From an uncultured Mesorhizobium sp. (GTDB lineage: Bacteria > Pseudomonadota > Alphaproteobacteria > Rhizobiales > Rhizobiaceae): a stretch of 44,247 nt of DNA. The notes under the pieces are model-generated. The model did no database searches, was not told where the DNA came from, and saw only the letters and a list, made by a program, of their open reading frames with translations. The position numbers were made by a program, and so were the translations under genes. The stretch spans positions 1 through 44,247 of the forward strand of contig CALFXR010000209.1 of the NCBI GenBank assembly GCA_937958475.1. The letters run 5' to 3'. Positions 14,806-22,709 of this stretch are shown in pieces (position 1 is the stretch's first letter; every line of letters begins with the position of its first letter).

Positions 14806-14825
14806 CCAATCCTAGTCAGTATAAG
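14802..14825 (+). promoter_or_regulatory. Activator-dependent promoter candidate P1 (lysis/packaging operon)
   Basis: CTAGCCAATCCTAG (CTAG-N6-CTAG dyad, 14802-14815), 4 bp, then the -10 box TATAAG (14820-14825). There is no -35 box. An almost identical element with the same spacing lies at 22655-22678, before the protease/scaffold gene. By analogy with Mor-dependent Pm of Mu, the dyad replaces the -35 box. It overlaps the end of mor. Confidence 0.7.
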
Positions 14826-14857
14826 CGACTGCCCGAACGCGGCCATGGTGGCGCATC

Positions 14858-14879
14858 GGCCGGAGCCTCGCTTCCGGCC
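14858..14879 (+). other. Hairpin in the endolysin leader
   Basis: GGCCGGA (14858-14864) pairs with TCCGGCC (14873-14879) around an 8-nt loop. It lies between the predicted transcription start (near 14832) and the endolysin ATG at 14902, so it may affect translation or stability of the leader. Confidence 0.35.
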
Positions 14880-14901
14880 GGCGTCACACCGGAGCCGACC
14901 G

Positions 14902-15624
14902 ATGGCCAAGCGCCCCCGCACCGACCTGATCGTCGTCCACGTCACGGCGACGCCGCCTTCGCTCGACATCGGCGCGCGCGAACTCGACCGCATGCACCGG
15001 GCCCGCGGCTGGTCCGGCATCGGCTACCACCGCATCATCCGCCGCGACGGCCGCGTCGAGCAGGGGCGGCCGATGGACCAGATCGGCGCCCATGTCGAGG
15101 GCTGGAACTCGGTCTCGGTCGGGGTCAGCCTGGTCGGCGGAATCGACGCGGCCGGACGGCCGGAGAACAACGCCACCGCGGCGCAGATGACGGCGCTGGA
15201 AGGCGAGCTGCGCCGGCTGCTGCAGATCTATCCCGGCGCGAAGATCTGCGGGCACCGGGACCTGTCGCCCGACCGCGACGGCGACGGGGTCGTCGAGCCG
15301 AGCGAGCATATCAAGGCGTGCCCGTGCTTCGACGCCATCCCCTGGGCGAACGCCCGCGGCCTGCCGGGGGCGAAAATCAGCGGCGCCTGGGACGGACACG
15401 GCAAGGGCGCCACGCCGGCCGGGCCGGACGCGCGGATCGTCTGGCTGCAGCGGCTGCTGGCGCGCGCCGGCTTCGCCTTCGGCGCGATCGACGGCTACCT
15501 CGGAGATCGCACCGAGGCCGCCATCCGCCAGTACCAGCTGTTCGCCGGCCTGCCGCAGACTGGCGAGTTCGACGCGGCGACGGTGGCGGCGCTCCGCGCC
15601 CGCTTCGAGACGGCGGCGGCGTGA
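14902..15624 (+). CDS. N-acetylmuramoyl-L-alanine amidase endolysin with peptidoglycan-binding domain
   Basis: 240 aa. Start chosen at the ATG with CGGAG upstream. Residues 5-150 are an amidase_2 domain: His13 in VVHVTATP, His118 in GHRDLSPD, and Lys138-x-Cys140 in HIKACPCF match the zinc ligands and catalytic Lys of T7-lysozyme-type amidases. Residues 170-235 are a PG_binding_1 domain (VWLQRLLARAGF, DGYLGDRTEAAIRQYQ, GEFDAATVAAL). There is no signal peptide, so release needs a holin. It is the first gene after promoter P1. Confidence 0.92.
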   Translation: MAKRPRTDLIVVHVTATPPSLDIGARELDRMHRARGWSGIGYHRIIRRDGRVEQGRPMDQIGAHVEGWNSVSVGVSLVGGIDAAGRPENNATAAQMTALEGELRRLLQIYPGAKICGHRDLSPDRDGDGVVEPSEHIKACPCFDAIPWANARGLPGAKISGAWDGHGKGATPAGPDARIVWLQRLLARAGFAFGAIDGYLGDRTEAAIRQYQLFAGLPQTGEFDAATVAALRARFETAAA

Positions 15625-15734
15625 TGGCTTTCTGGGACATCGTTGTCGTCGCTGTCGCCATCGCATGGGGGGTGCCGATCATAGTTGCGATGGCCGTGCT
15701 GCTCTATCGAGCTGCCACATGGCACCGGCGGTGA
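15624..15734 (+). CDS. 36-aa membrane protein of the lysis cassette
   Basis: ATG overlapping the endolysin stop by one base. A single long hydrophobic segment (DIVVVAVAIAWGVPIIVAMA, then VLLY) ends with a basic tail. Possible holin or antiholin component from its location; its small size leaves this open. Confidence 0.5.
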   Translation: MAFWDIVVVAVAIAWGVPIIVAMAVLLYRAATWHRR

Positions 15735-15741
15735 GGGCGCC

Positions 15742-16107
15742 ATGCGAAGCAACAGCGTGATGCCGGCGCCCGAGGTCTACGGCCGGCCGCCCTGGAAGAT
15801 CAGGCGGCGTATCGTCAATCTCTCGCTGCTGTTCTGCGCCGGGTCGGTCGCCTGGCTGCTGGTTGCAGGCGAGGACAACGAGCTGAACCGCGCTATCGCC
15901 AACGGCGCCTTCGTGCTCGCCGGCGCGGTGATCGCCTCCTACGTGTTCGGCGCCGCCTGGGACGATGCCAACGTCATGCGCACGCTGGGGCCGAGGGCCT
16001 ACCAGGACCAGGTGCCGATGCTGCCTGACTACAGCCGGCCGGCAGACGCGGCCGGCTTCTACGACGGCATGCCCGATGGCGAACCGGGCGGAGACCAGGT
16101 GCGATGA
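15742..16107 (+). CDS. Two-pass membrane protein, holin candidate
   Basis: 121 aa from the ATG at 15742 (GGTGAGGGC upstream). Two hydrophobic segments, about residues 27-43 (VNLSLLFCAGSVAWLLVAG) and 52-70 (ANGAFVLAGAVIASYVFGAA), are followed by a soluble acidic tail. The WKIRRRIV opening and AAWDD ending of the second segment occur in small membrane proteins beside endolysin genes in alphaproteobacterial phages. A holin is the likely role from context. Confidence 0.65.
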   Translation: MRSNSVMPAPEVYGRPPWKIRRRIVNLSLLFCAGSVAWLLVAGEDNELNRAIANGAFVLAGAVIASYVFGAAWDDANVMRTLGPRAYQDQVPMLPDYSRPADAAGFYDGMPDGEPGGDQVR

Positions 16108-16520
16108 CCTGGGCGGTAGCGGGCAAGGCGCTGTGGAGTCTGGCGAAGGTCGTCATCCCCGTGCCGCTCGTCGTCATCCTCGCCGCGCTCGGCTGGTTGC
16201 ATTTCGACAAGGCCTCGGCCGTGCGCACGGCGGTCGACGAGGCGGTGACCGAGCTGGTCGCCGGCGCGAGGATCGCGGCGCTGGAGGCGACCGTCGACGG
16301 GCAGAAGCGGCTCGCCATGTACGCGGCGATGAACGCCGAGGAGGCGCGACTCCGGGCGGAGATCGCCGAGGCGGCATTGTTCGAACTGGAGGCGCAATTG
16401 GCGCTCTCCGAAGAGAAACGCAGGGAATTCGAGGATGAGCTTGCCGAACGCGAGGACGATCCGCTGCCTGACGGCTGCCGCGTCGATCAGCGTCTGCTTG
16501 ACCGGTTGCGGAACCGTTGA
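16104..16520 (+). CDS. Rz-like inner-membrane spanin
   Basis: 138 aa. One N-terminal membrane segment (VVIPVPLVVILAALGWLHF) is followed by a long coiled coil (about residues 40-125, rich in Ala/Glu/Leu), the classical i-spanin topology. A lipoprotein frame begins inside its 3' end at 16435. Spanins fuse inner and outer membranes in the last step of lysis. Start in an ATGA overlap with the preceding gene. Confidence 0.7.
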   Translation: MTWAVAGKALWSLAKVVIPVPLVVILAALGWLHFDKASAVRTAVDEAVTELVAGARIAALEATVDGQKRLAMYAAMNAEEARLRAEIAEAALFELEAQLALSEEKRREFEDELAEREDDPLPDGCRVDQRLLDRLRNR

Positions 16521-16785
16521 AGCGGCCTTGAACGATTCCTTCGCCGCCAAGGCCGACGCCAGCCTGGCGCAGCAGGCGATCGCCATGGCCGAGGCCGAGC
16601 GCGAGGCCGCCCGGCGCGGGCCGCAATGGCCGGCGGCATGCGGGCGGCGGGTGCGCTCCGGCGTGAGGCTGGACGACCGCCTGGACGCCGCGGCGGAGAA
16701 GACGGACTACGCGCTGGGCGAGGCCAACGATCTCCTCGCCTGGTGCGCCAACTGGTTCAGGAAGAACTATGGAGGCCCGCGATGA
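16435..16785 (+). CDS. Rz1-like lipoprotein (outer-membrane spanin candidate)
   Basis: 116 aa in the +1 frame relative to Rz, overlapping it by 86 bp. The signal sequence TIRCLTAAASISVCLTGCGT has a lipobox L-T-G-C with Cys25 as the lipidation site. GAGG lies just before the ATG. It is longer than classical Rz1 and not Pro-rich, but the location, nested start and lipobox fit an o-spanin. The rest is helical with Trp/Cys near the C-terminus (NDLLAWCANWFRKNYG). Confidence 0.7.
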   Translation: MSLPNARTIRCLTAAASISVCLTGCGTVEAALNDSFAAKADASLAQQAIAMAEAEREAARRGPQWPAACGRRVRSGVRLDDRLDAAAEKTDYALGEANDLLAWCANWFRKNYGGPR

Positions 16786-17018
16786 ACATCGGCAACCGGG
16801 CGATCGAGCAGGCGGAAGCGCGGACCGAGGCCGAACGCGATGCCGCCATCCGCCGCGTCCAGGCGGCTGCGCGCGGGCTCGCCGGCCCCGACCCCGCCGG
16901 CGGCCCGCTGGTCTGCGACTGCGGGGAGGAGATCGGCGCGGCGCGCCGGGCGGCCGTGCCCGGCACGCGGCTCTGCATCGGCTGCGCGACATTTTTCGAA
17001 CGGCGGAGACGAGCATGA
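16782..17018 (+). CDS. TraR/DksA-type zinc-finger protein
   Basis: 78 aa. The C-terminal half has CDCGEEIGAARRAAVPGTRL followed by CIGC, the DksA/TraR C4 zinc finger (C-x-C...C-x2-C), and the N-terminus is one amphipathic helix. TraR-like proteins bind the RNA polymerase secondary channel without ppGpp and change promoter activity. Such genes are common near the lysis/packaging boundary of Mu-like phages. Confidence 0.82.
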   Translation: MNIGNRAIEQAEARTEAERDAAIRRVQAAARGLAGPDPAGGPLVCDCGEEIGAARRAAVPGTRLCIGCATFFERRRRA

Positions 17019-17419
17019 GCCCGGCAGACATCAATCCCTGGCTCTCGACGGTCCTGTCGACCATCGCGATCGGCGGCTTCGCCTGGAGCCATCTTACGTC
17101 GGGCAGCGCGAAGGCGCTGAAAGAGCTGGGGGACCTCAAGAAGGCGCTCGCGGAGGATAACCGCAAGTTCCTCGAAGAGCACAAGCTCCAGCACGAGGCC
17201 ATCGTGGCGCGGTTCCAGTTGGTCGAAACGAAGGTGCTGATGATCGAAGGCGAACTCAGGCACCTGCCCGACAGCGCCGCCACGCACCGCCTGGAGATGG
17301 CGGTGGAGCAGCTCAACGGCAAGATCGGCATGCTCGACGAACGGCTGAAGCCGGTCGACGCGCTCGGCCGCCGCTTGCAAGAATTCCTCGTCAGGCAGGC
17401 GGAGAAGAACGGCACATGA
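17015..17419 (+). CDS. DUF2730 family membrane-anchored coiled-coil protein
   Basis: 134 aa. An N-terminal membrane segment (WLSTVLSTIAIGGFAWSHL) is followed by a coiled coil with the DUF2730 pattern (VETKVLMIEGELRHLPD, then HRLEMAVEQLNGKIGMLDER). This family precedes the gp26/gp27 genes in Mu-like phages. The role is unknown; it may be a lysis or morphogenesis accessory. Overlaps both neighbours by 4 nt. Confidence 0.8.
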   Translation: MSPADINPWLSTVLSTIAIGGFAWSHLTSGSAKALKELGDLKKALAEDNRKFLEEHKLQHEAIVARFQLVETKVLMIEGELRHLPDSAATHRLEMAVEQLNGKIGMLDERLKPVDALGRRLQEFLVRQAEKNGT

Positions 17420-17715
17420 GCATCGAAGACGTCATTCGCGAGGAAGCCCGGCTGATCGTCCTGCGCGAGCTCTATTCGCAGCCCAACCGCTCCGCCACGT
17501 CGACCTCGATCCGCAACCTGCTGGCCAGGCAGTTCATGATCGTCAAGCCGCGCGAGTGGATCGAGCAGGAGTTCGCCTGGATGGCGCAGATGGGCGCGGT
17601 GAAGGTGACGCCGGCCGCCTCGATCCAGATCGCCACGCTGACGCCGCTCGGCCTCGAACACCTCAAGCACCAGGCGTTCATTCCGGGCATCCTGTCGCCC
17701 AGCGAGCCGCTCTGA
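17416..17715 (+). CDS. Mu gp26-like winged-helix protein
   Basis: 99 aa. Predicted winged helix: EEARLIVLRELYSQPNRSAT, then WIEQEFAWMAQMGAVKV and IATLTPLGLEHLKHQ, ending FIPGILSPSEP, the C-terminal pattern of Mu gp26 relatives. It lies directly before the DUF3486 gene, as in Mu. Its role in packaging or DNA binding is inferred from position. Confidence 0.75.
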   Translation: MSIEDVIREEARLIVLRELYSQPNRSATSTSIRNLLARQFMIVKPREWIEQEFAWMAQMGAVKVTPAASIQIATLTPLGLEHLKHQAFIPGILSPSEPL

Positions 17716-17716
17716 C

Positions 17717-18307
17717 ATGGCAACCGAACGGCGCGTGCTGTCCTCGCTCGAAATGCTGCCGGAAGAGTGCCAGGACGACGTGGTGTGGGCGCTCGCCCGG
17801 CTGAACGAGCGGGAGCGGACGCAGACCGACATCCTGTTCGAGCTGAACGACCGCCTGGCCGTGAAGGGCTACGGTCCGATCTCGAAGTCAGCCTTCTCGC
17901 GACGCAGCGTGCGGCTGAAGCGCCGCGCCGACAGGCTCGCCGAGCGCGACGCGATGTATGCGGGAATGATCGAGCGGATCACGCCGGACAAGATGGCCGA
18001 GCAGGACATCATTCTCGGTGAACTGCTGAAGGCCCTGATCGACGAGTTCGCGGACGAGGCCAGCAGCGCCAAGGAGATCAAAGCGCTCGCGGACGCCTAT
18101 AAGCAGACTATCACGGCACAGAACCTGTCGGCGAGACTGAAGACGATGGCCAAGGCAGACGCGAAAGCGGAGGCGGAAGCGGAGGCCGAGGCAAAGATGT
18201 CGGCGCAGGTCGACAAGGCCGTCGAGACGATCGCCAGGGCGAAGGGCATCACCGCCGAGACCGCCGAGGCGATCAAGGCGCAGATCCTGGGGGTGAAGGC
18301 GAAATGA
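17717..18307 (+). CDS. DUF3486 family protein (Mu gp27-like, probable small terminase)
   Basis: 196 aa. It matches Mu gp27 relatives: an N-terminal ERRVLSSLEMLPEECQDDVV, then LNDRLAVKGYGPISKSAFSR (helix-turn-helix) and RRSVRLKRR. The C-terminus is a long helix with a strongly alternating K-A-E run (residues about 145-160). Mu gp27 is regarded as the small terminase partner of gp28. The stop overlaps the large terminase start by 4 nt. Confidence 0.83.
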   Translation: MATERRVLSSLEMLPEECQDDVVWALARLNERERTQTDILFELNDRLAVKGYGPISKSAFSRRSVRLKRRADRLAERDAMYAGMIERITPDKMAEQDIILGELLKALIDEFADEASSAKEIKALADAYKQTITAQNLSARLKTMAKADAKAEAEAEAEAKMSAQVDKAVETIARAKGITAETAEAIKAQILGVKAK

Positions 18308-19986
18308 CCGGCCCGATCAGCCAGGAGGACTGGGTCAAGGTCCGGGCCGAGTCGATGGCGAACCTCGGCGACATCATCGCCGCGGTCGGCCTGCCGGCCG
18401 TTCTCTTGCCCTACCAGGCCGACACGGTCGCGGCGCTGGAGAGCGGCACGGCGCTGATCGTCATCGAGAAGTCGCGCCGCGTCGGCCTGACCTGGGGACT
18501 GGCGTCGGCGGCGGTGCTGCGCGCCTCGCGCAGCAAGGCGGCCGGCGGCATGGATGCCATGTACATTTCGTACAGCCAGGAGATGACGCGCGAGTTCATC
18601 GACGCCTGCGCCATGTGGGCCAGGGCGTTCGCGGTCGCCGCCGTCGCCGCCGACGAGTTCCTGTTCGAGGACGCCGACCCCGCCGATCCCGGCGAGACGC
18701 GCAAGATCCAGGCCTTTCGCATCCGCTTCGCCTCGGGCTTCGAGGTGCTGGCGCTGTCGTCGGCGCCGCGATCGCTGCGCGGCAAGCAGGGACTGGTGAT
18801 CATCGACGAGGCGGCCTTCGTCGACTCGCTGAAGGAACTGCTCAAGGCGGCGCTCGCCTTCCTCATGTGGGGCGGCCAGGTCGTCGTCTGCTCGACCCAT
18901 GACGGCGTCGACAACGCGTTCAACGTGCTCGTCCAGGACGTGCTCGGCAAGCGACGGCCCGGCCTCCACAAGCGCATCGACTTCGACCAGGCTCTGCTCG
19001 CCGGCCTCTACCAGCGCATCTGCCTGGTGACCGGCAAGGAATGGTCGCCGGAGGCCGAGGCCGCCTGGCGCCAGGACATCATCGACTTCTATGCCGACGG
19101 CGCCGACGAGGAGCTGTTCTGCATCCCGTCCATGGGCTCCGGCGCCTGGCTGACGACGCCGCTGATCGAGGCGCGCATGACGCTGTCGGCCTACGAGGCG
19201 CCGGTCATCCGCGTCGAGCTAGCGCTCGACTTCCTGCAGAGGCCGGAGCTTGAGCGAAAACACCTGTTCGAGCCGCATCTCGACGCGGTCCGCGTCGTCC
19301 TGAGGGGCCTCGATCCGACCGAGCGGCATGCCCTGGGCTACGATCCGGCGCGAAAGGCCGACCCGGCGGTCATCCACCTGCTCGCCATAGACCGGCATCT
19401 CACACGCCGATCGGCGCTCACCGTCGAGTTTCGCAACGTTCCCTTTGCCGAGCAGAAGCAGATCGCGGCCGATATTCTCGCGGCCGCGCCGCAGCTCGTC
19501 GGCGCGGCGATCGACGCCACCGGGATGGGCATGAACCTCGCCGAGGATCTTGGCCGTCAGTTCGGCATCCGCCAGGAGGAGGAAGGCGACGGCCTGGTCT
19601 GGATGATTACGCTTAGCTCGGCCTGGTACAACATCAACATGCCGCCGCTGAAGACGGCGTTCGAGGACGGCTCGATCGCGCTGGCAAAAGACGCCGAACA
19701 CGTCTCGGACCTGCGCCTGGTCAAGGTGATCCGCGGCATCCCGCAGATCCCGGCAGAGCGCGTCGGAGAGACCGGCAAGAAGCGGCACGGCGACTTCGCA
19801 GTCGGGCTGGCGCTCGCGCACTTCGCCAGCCGCATGCAGTGGCACGAATACGGCTACCGGACGGTGACGGTCACCCGGCACCGGTTCGAGCAGCCGGCGG
19901 CCGAAGCCGGCGTGATGCGCGACCGGCCGGATTCGGGCGGTCCGTTCCGAATGGGGTCGCTGCGGCGATCGAGAGGGATCTACTGA
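18304..19986 (+). CDS. terL: Large terminase subunit (Mu gp28-like)
   Basis: 560 aa. ATPase part: Walker-A-like EKSRRVGLTWG (residues 55-65), Walker B LVIIDEAAF (Asp168-Glu169), motif III VVCSTHDG. Nuclease part: GYDPARKADPAV, AIDATGMGMNLAED and HGDFAVGLAL supply the acidic RNase-H-fold residues. It drives headful packaging from the integrated phage ends. Length and order (gp27-gp28-gp29) match Mu. The stop overlaps the portal start by one base. Confidence 0.93.
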   Translation: MTGPISQEDWVKVRAESMANLGDIIAAVGLPAVLLPYQADTVAALESGTALIVIEKSRRVGLTWGLASAAVLRASRSKAAGGMDAMYISYSQEMTREFIDACAMWARAFAVAAVAADEFLFEDADPADPGETRKIQAFRIRFASGFEVLALSSAPRSLRGKQGLVIIDEAAFVDSLKELLKAALAFLMWGGQVVVCSTHDGVDNAFNVLVQDVLGKRRPGLHKRIDFDQALLAGLYQRICLVTGKEWSPEAEAAWRQDIIDFYADGADEELFCIPSMGSGAWLTTPLIEARMTLSAYEAPVIRVELALDFLQRPELERKHLFEPHLDAVRVVLRGLDPTERHALGYDPARKADPAVIHLLAIDRHLTRRSALTVEFRNVPFAEQKQIAADILAAAPQLVGAAIDATGMGMNLAEDLGRQFGIRQEEEGDGLVWMITLSSAWYNINMPPLKTAFEDGSIALAKDAEHVSDLRLVKVIRGIPQIPAERVGETGKKRHGDFAVGLALAHFASRMQWHEYGYRTVTVTRHRFEQPAAEAGVMRDRPDSGGPFRMGSLRRSRGIY

Positions 19987-21587
19987 TGGCGATGACCTGG
20001 TACGACGCCTACGGACGCAAGGTCGACACGGCGCGGCTGAGAGAGGAGCAGGCGAGCCCGACGACCGGACCGGTCCGGCGGCACGACGCCAGCCACCCGG
20101 CGGCCGGCCTGACGCCGGACCGGCTGGCCGCGGTTCTGCGCGATTCGATCGACGGCGATCCGGAAACCTACCTGGCGCTCGCCGAGGACATGGAGGAACG
20201 CGACAACCATTATGCGGGCGTCCTCGCCATCCGGAAGGGGCAGGTCGCCGGGCTGGACGTGACGGTCGAGGCGGCCGGCGACGACGCGCAGAGCGTCAGG
20301 GCGGCCGAGCTGGTGCGCGAGGTGATCGAGCGCGACGGGTTCTTCGAGGAGCTGACCGACATCCTCGACGCGATCGGCAAGGGCTTTTCGCTCACCGAAA
20401 TCGTCTGGGACACGTCGGAGCGCGACTGGCGGCCGAAGCGGCTCGCCTGGCGCGACCCGCGCTGGTTCGTCTTCGATGCGAAGGACGGCGAGACGCCGCT
20501 GCTGCGGCACGGCGCGTCCGGCGCCAACGAGCCGCTCAACCCCTACCAGTGGATCTTCCATTCGGCCAAGGTGAAGAGCGGCCTGCCGATCCGCGGCGGC
20601 ATCGCCCGCGCCGCCGCCTGGACCTTCCTGTTCAAGAGCTTCACGGTGAAGGACTGGGCGATCTTCTGCGAGGCCTACGGCCAGCCGCTGCGCCTCGGCA
20701 AATGGGGGCCGGGGGCGACCGAGAAGGACAAGGAGACCCTGCTCGAGGCCGTGCAGAACATCGGCGTCGACTACGCCGCGATCGTGCCGCAGGCGATGGC
20801 GATCGAGTTCGTCAAGGCCGATCTCGCCGGCAGCCACGAACTCTACGAGAAGCGGGCCGACTGGCTCGATCGCCAAGTCTCGAAGGTGGTGCTCGGGCAG
20901 ACCGCGACGACCGACGCGATCGCCGGCGGGCACGCGGTCGGCAAGACACACGACAAGGTGCGCGACGACATCGAGAAGGCCGACGCCAGGCGGCTCGCCG
21001 CGACGCTCAACCGCGACCTGGTCCGCCCGATCGTCGACCTCAACATGGGGCCGCAGAAGACGTATCCGAAGATCGGCATCGGCCGGCCGGAAGAGATCGA
21101 CGTCAAGATGCTGGTCGAAAACGTCGCCCGGCTCGTGCCGCTCGGCCTGAAGGTCGGCATGTCGACCATGCGCGACCGGCTCGGCCTGCCGGAGCCCGAC
21201 AAGGGCGAGGAACTGCTCGGCGCACCGAAGGCCGCCGAGCCGGACGCCGACGACGCGGACGCGGACGCGGAGGGTTTCGGCAAGACGAAGGCGAAGACGC
21301 CTCCGCCGCCGGGCGAACGCGAACCGCTGACAGCGCGGACGCCGGCGAAGGCGCGCGACGCGATCGACGACGCCGTCGACGCGATGCTCGGCGACTGGGA
21401 GCCGCTGGTGGCGCCGATCGTCGCCGGCCTCGCGGACGAGATCGGCGCCGCGACGTCCGTGGACCAGGTGCGGGCGCTGCTTGCGCGCCGCTTCGCCGAC
21501 CTCGACGCCGGCCAGCTCACCGAGCAGCTGGCGCGCGCCGCCTTCGCCGCCCGCCTCGCCGGCGAGGCTGACGAGGCGTTGAGCTAG
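19986..21587 (+). CDS. Portal protein (DUF935, Mu gp29-like)
   Basis: 533 aa from the ATG overlapping the terminase stop (TGATG). DUF935 features: LALAEDMEERDNHYAGVLAI, RKGQVAGLDVTVE, KGFSLTEIVWD, FTVKDWAIFCEAYGQPLRLG, and VVLGQTATTDAIAGGHAVGK. The C-terminal 100 residues are acidic and linker-like (DADDADADAE) followed by a helical tail. It forms the dodecameric DNA entry portal of the head. Confidence 0.92.
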   Translation: MAMTWYDAYGRKVDTARLREEQASPTTGPVRRHDASHPAAGLTPDRLAAVLRDSIDGDPETYLALAEDMEERDNHYAGVLAIRKGQVAGLDVTVEAAGDDAQSVRAAELVREVIERDGFFEELTDILDAIGKGFSLTEIVWDTSERDWRPKRLAWRDPRWFVFDAKDGETPLLRHGASGANEPLNPYQWIFHSAKVKSGLPIRGGIARAAAWTFLFKSFTVKDWAIFCEAYGQPLRLGKWGPGATEKDKETLLEAVQNIGVDYAAIVPQAMAIEFVKADLAGSHELYEKRADWLDRQVSKVVLGQTATTDAIAGGHAVGKTHDKVRDDIEKADARRLAATLNRDLVRPIVDLNMGPQKTYPKIGIGRPEEIDVKMLVENVARLVPLGLKVGMSTMRDRLGLPEPDKGEELLGAPKAAEPDADDADADAEGFGKTKAKTPPPPGEREPLTARTPAKARDAIDDAVDAMLGDWEPLVAPIVAGLADEIGAATSVDQVRALLARRFADLDAGQLTEQLARAAFAARLAGEADEALS

Positions 21588-21591
21588 TCGG

Positions 21592-22386
21592 ATGGCTGTC
21601 GACCTCGTCCCGCTGCCGCCGGCCGACGCGATCCGGGCGCTGTTCGCGCGCGGCCGCAACCTCGACCCGAGCTTCTCCTGGCTGGACGTCTGGCAGGAGG
21701 CCCACGCCGCCATGTTCACGGTCGCTAAGTCGGCCGGCCACGACATCCTCGACGAGATCTTCCAGGCGCTGCTCGAGGCGCTGTCGAAGGGCCGCACTTT
21801 CCGCGATTTCGCCCGCGACCTGACGCCGGTGCTGCAGGCGAAGGGCTGGTGGGGGCGCCAGCCGGCGCCCGATCCGGAGACCGGGGAGATGCGCTGGTCG
21901 CAGCTCGGCTCGACCAGGCGCCTGCGCACCATCTTCGACGCCAACATGCGCGTCTCCTACGCGGCCGGCCACTGGTCGGCCTTCGAGCGCAACAAGGCGA
22001 CGCGGCCGTACCTGCGCTACGTCGCGATCCTGGACGAGGCGACGCGGCCGGCGCACCGCGCCAGGCACAACCTCGTGCTCCCGGTCGACCATCCCTACTG
22101 GGACCGGTGGGCGCCGCCCTGCGGCTGGAACTGCCGCTGCACGCTCCAGCAGCTCTCGCAGCGCGACGTCGAGCGCCTGCAGAAGGAAGGCGAGCGGCTC
22201 TCGTTTTCGCCGCCGGCGGACACGTTCCGCGACTTCGTCAACAAGCGCACCGGGGAGGTCACCCGCGTTCCCGACGGCATCGATCCGGGCTGGGCCTACA
22301 ATCCGGGCAAGGCCGGCTACGCGGAGATCCTGCGCGCGGCCGAGGCGAAGATCGCCGGCCCGCCCGGGGCGGGAAGCGGCAGCTGA
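21592..22386 (+). CDS. F: Head morphogenesis protein, Mu F-like (gp30)
   Basis: 264 aa. The Phage_Mu_F region is clear: RLRTIFDANMRVSYAAGHWS, YLRYVAILDEATRPAHRARH, then WDRWAPPCGWNCRCTLQQLS. The C-terminus (GIDPGWAYNPGKAGY) is the usual ending of the family. It is a minor head protein bound to the portal. It is the last gene before the central non-coding gap. Confidence 0.92.
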   Translation: MAVDLVPLPPADAIRALFARGRNLDPSFSWLDVWQEAHAAMFTVAKSAGHDILDEIFQALLEALSKGRTFRDFARDLTPVLQAKGWWGRQPAPDPETGEMRWSQLGSTRRLRTIFDANMRVSYAAGHWSAFERNKATRPYLRYVAILDEATRPAHRARHNLVLPVDHPYWDRWAPPCGWNCRCTLQQLSQRDVERLQKEGERLSFSPPADTFRDFVNKRTGEVTRVPDGIDPGWAYNPGKAGYAEILRAAEAKIAGPPGAGSGS

Positions 22387-22417
22387 CGAAAAGATCGCGC
22401 GGCGCCCGGCGGGGCCG

Positions 22418-22449
22418 TGGCGGGCTCCGGCCGGTCCACGAGCCCGCCA
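22418..22449 (+). terminator. Strong stem-loop after the F-like gene
   Basis: TGGCGGGCTC (22418-22427) pairs perfectly with GAGCCCGCCA (22440-22449), a 10-bp stem with a 12-nt loop, 32 bp after the last packaging gene. There is no U-tract, so termination may be partial or Rho-assisted. Confidence 0.45.
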
Positions 22450-22517
22450 GGGGCGGCCGTTTGCGTCCAGCCCCGTTTAAAACCCGTTTAACGGCCCATT
22501 CGAGAGGCGGCCGAGGA

Positions 22518-22543
22518 GCGGCCTTTACGCGTTCGCCGGCCGC
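22518..22543. other. Stem-loop in the central non-coding stretch
   Basis: GCGGCC (22518-22523) pairs with GGCCGC (22538-22543). No further function can be seen. Confidence 0.3.
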
Positions 22544-22654
22544 GACTACCATCCACACTCGAAACGCGCGCCCACGGCCTTTTAAACCGGCTCGAATCCG
22601 GTCCTCCGGGGCGACCGAGCGGCGCGGCGGCCGTTCCCATCCCGGCGCGAGGCA

Positions 22655-22678
22655 CTAGCCAACCCTAGCGACTATTTT
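22655..22678 (+). promoter_or_regulatory. Activator-dependent promoter candidate P2 (head/tail operon)
   Basis: CTAGCCAACCCTAG (22655-22668), 4 bp, then TATTTT (22673-22678). The 14-bp dyad differs from P1 by one base, and the distance to the -10 box is identical. It starts the head/tail operon 32 bp before the protease ATG at 22710. The shared element implies one activator, most simply the Mor-like protein, for both operons. Confidence 0.7.
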
Positions 22679-22709
22679 GCGCCCGCCCGGGCGGCCATTG
22701 TCGCCGGCG

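Larger units (their letters stand above)
22387..22654. other. Central non-coding stretch of the prophage
   Basis: No convincing gene between the F-like stop and promoter P2. It lies within about 500 bp of the element's midpoint (near 22125). It contains stem-loops (22418-22449, 22518-22543) and isolated AT-rich tracts in GC-rich DNA (CCCCGTTTAAAACCCGTTTA around 22471-22490 and TTTTAAACCGG near 22580). In Mu, the strong gyrase site occupies a similar place, between G and I at the genome centre; an analogous role is inference. Confidence 0.5.

Noticed and set aside
22586..22602. T-arm-like hairpin ACCGG-CTCGAAT-CCGGT suggesting a second tRNA in the central gap
   Set aside because: No matching acceptor, D or anticodon arms at the right distances upstream; probably chance structure in GC-rich DNA.
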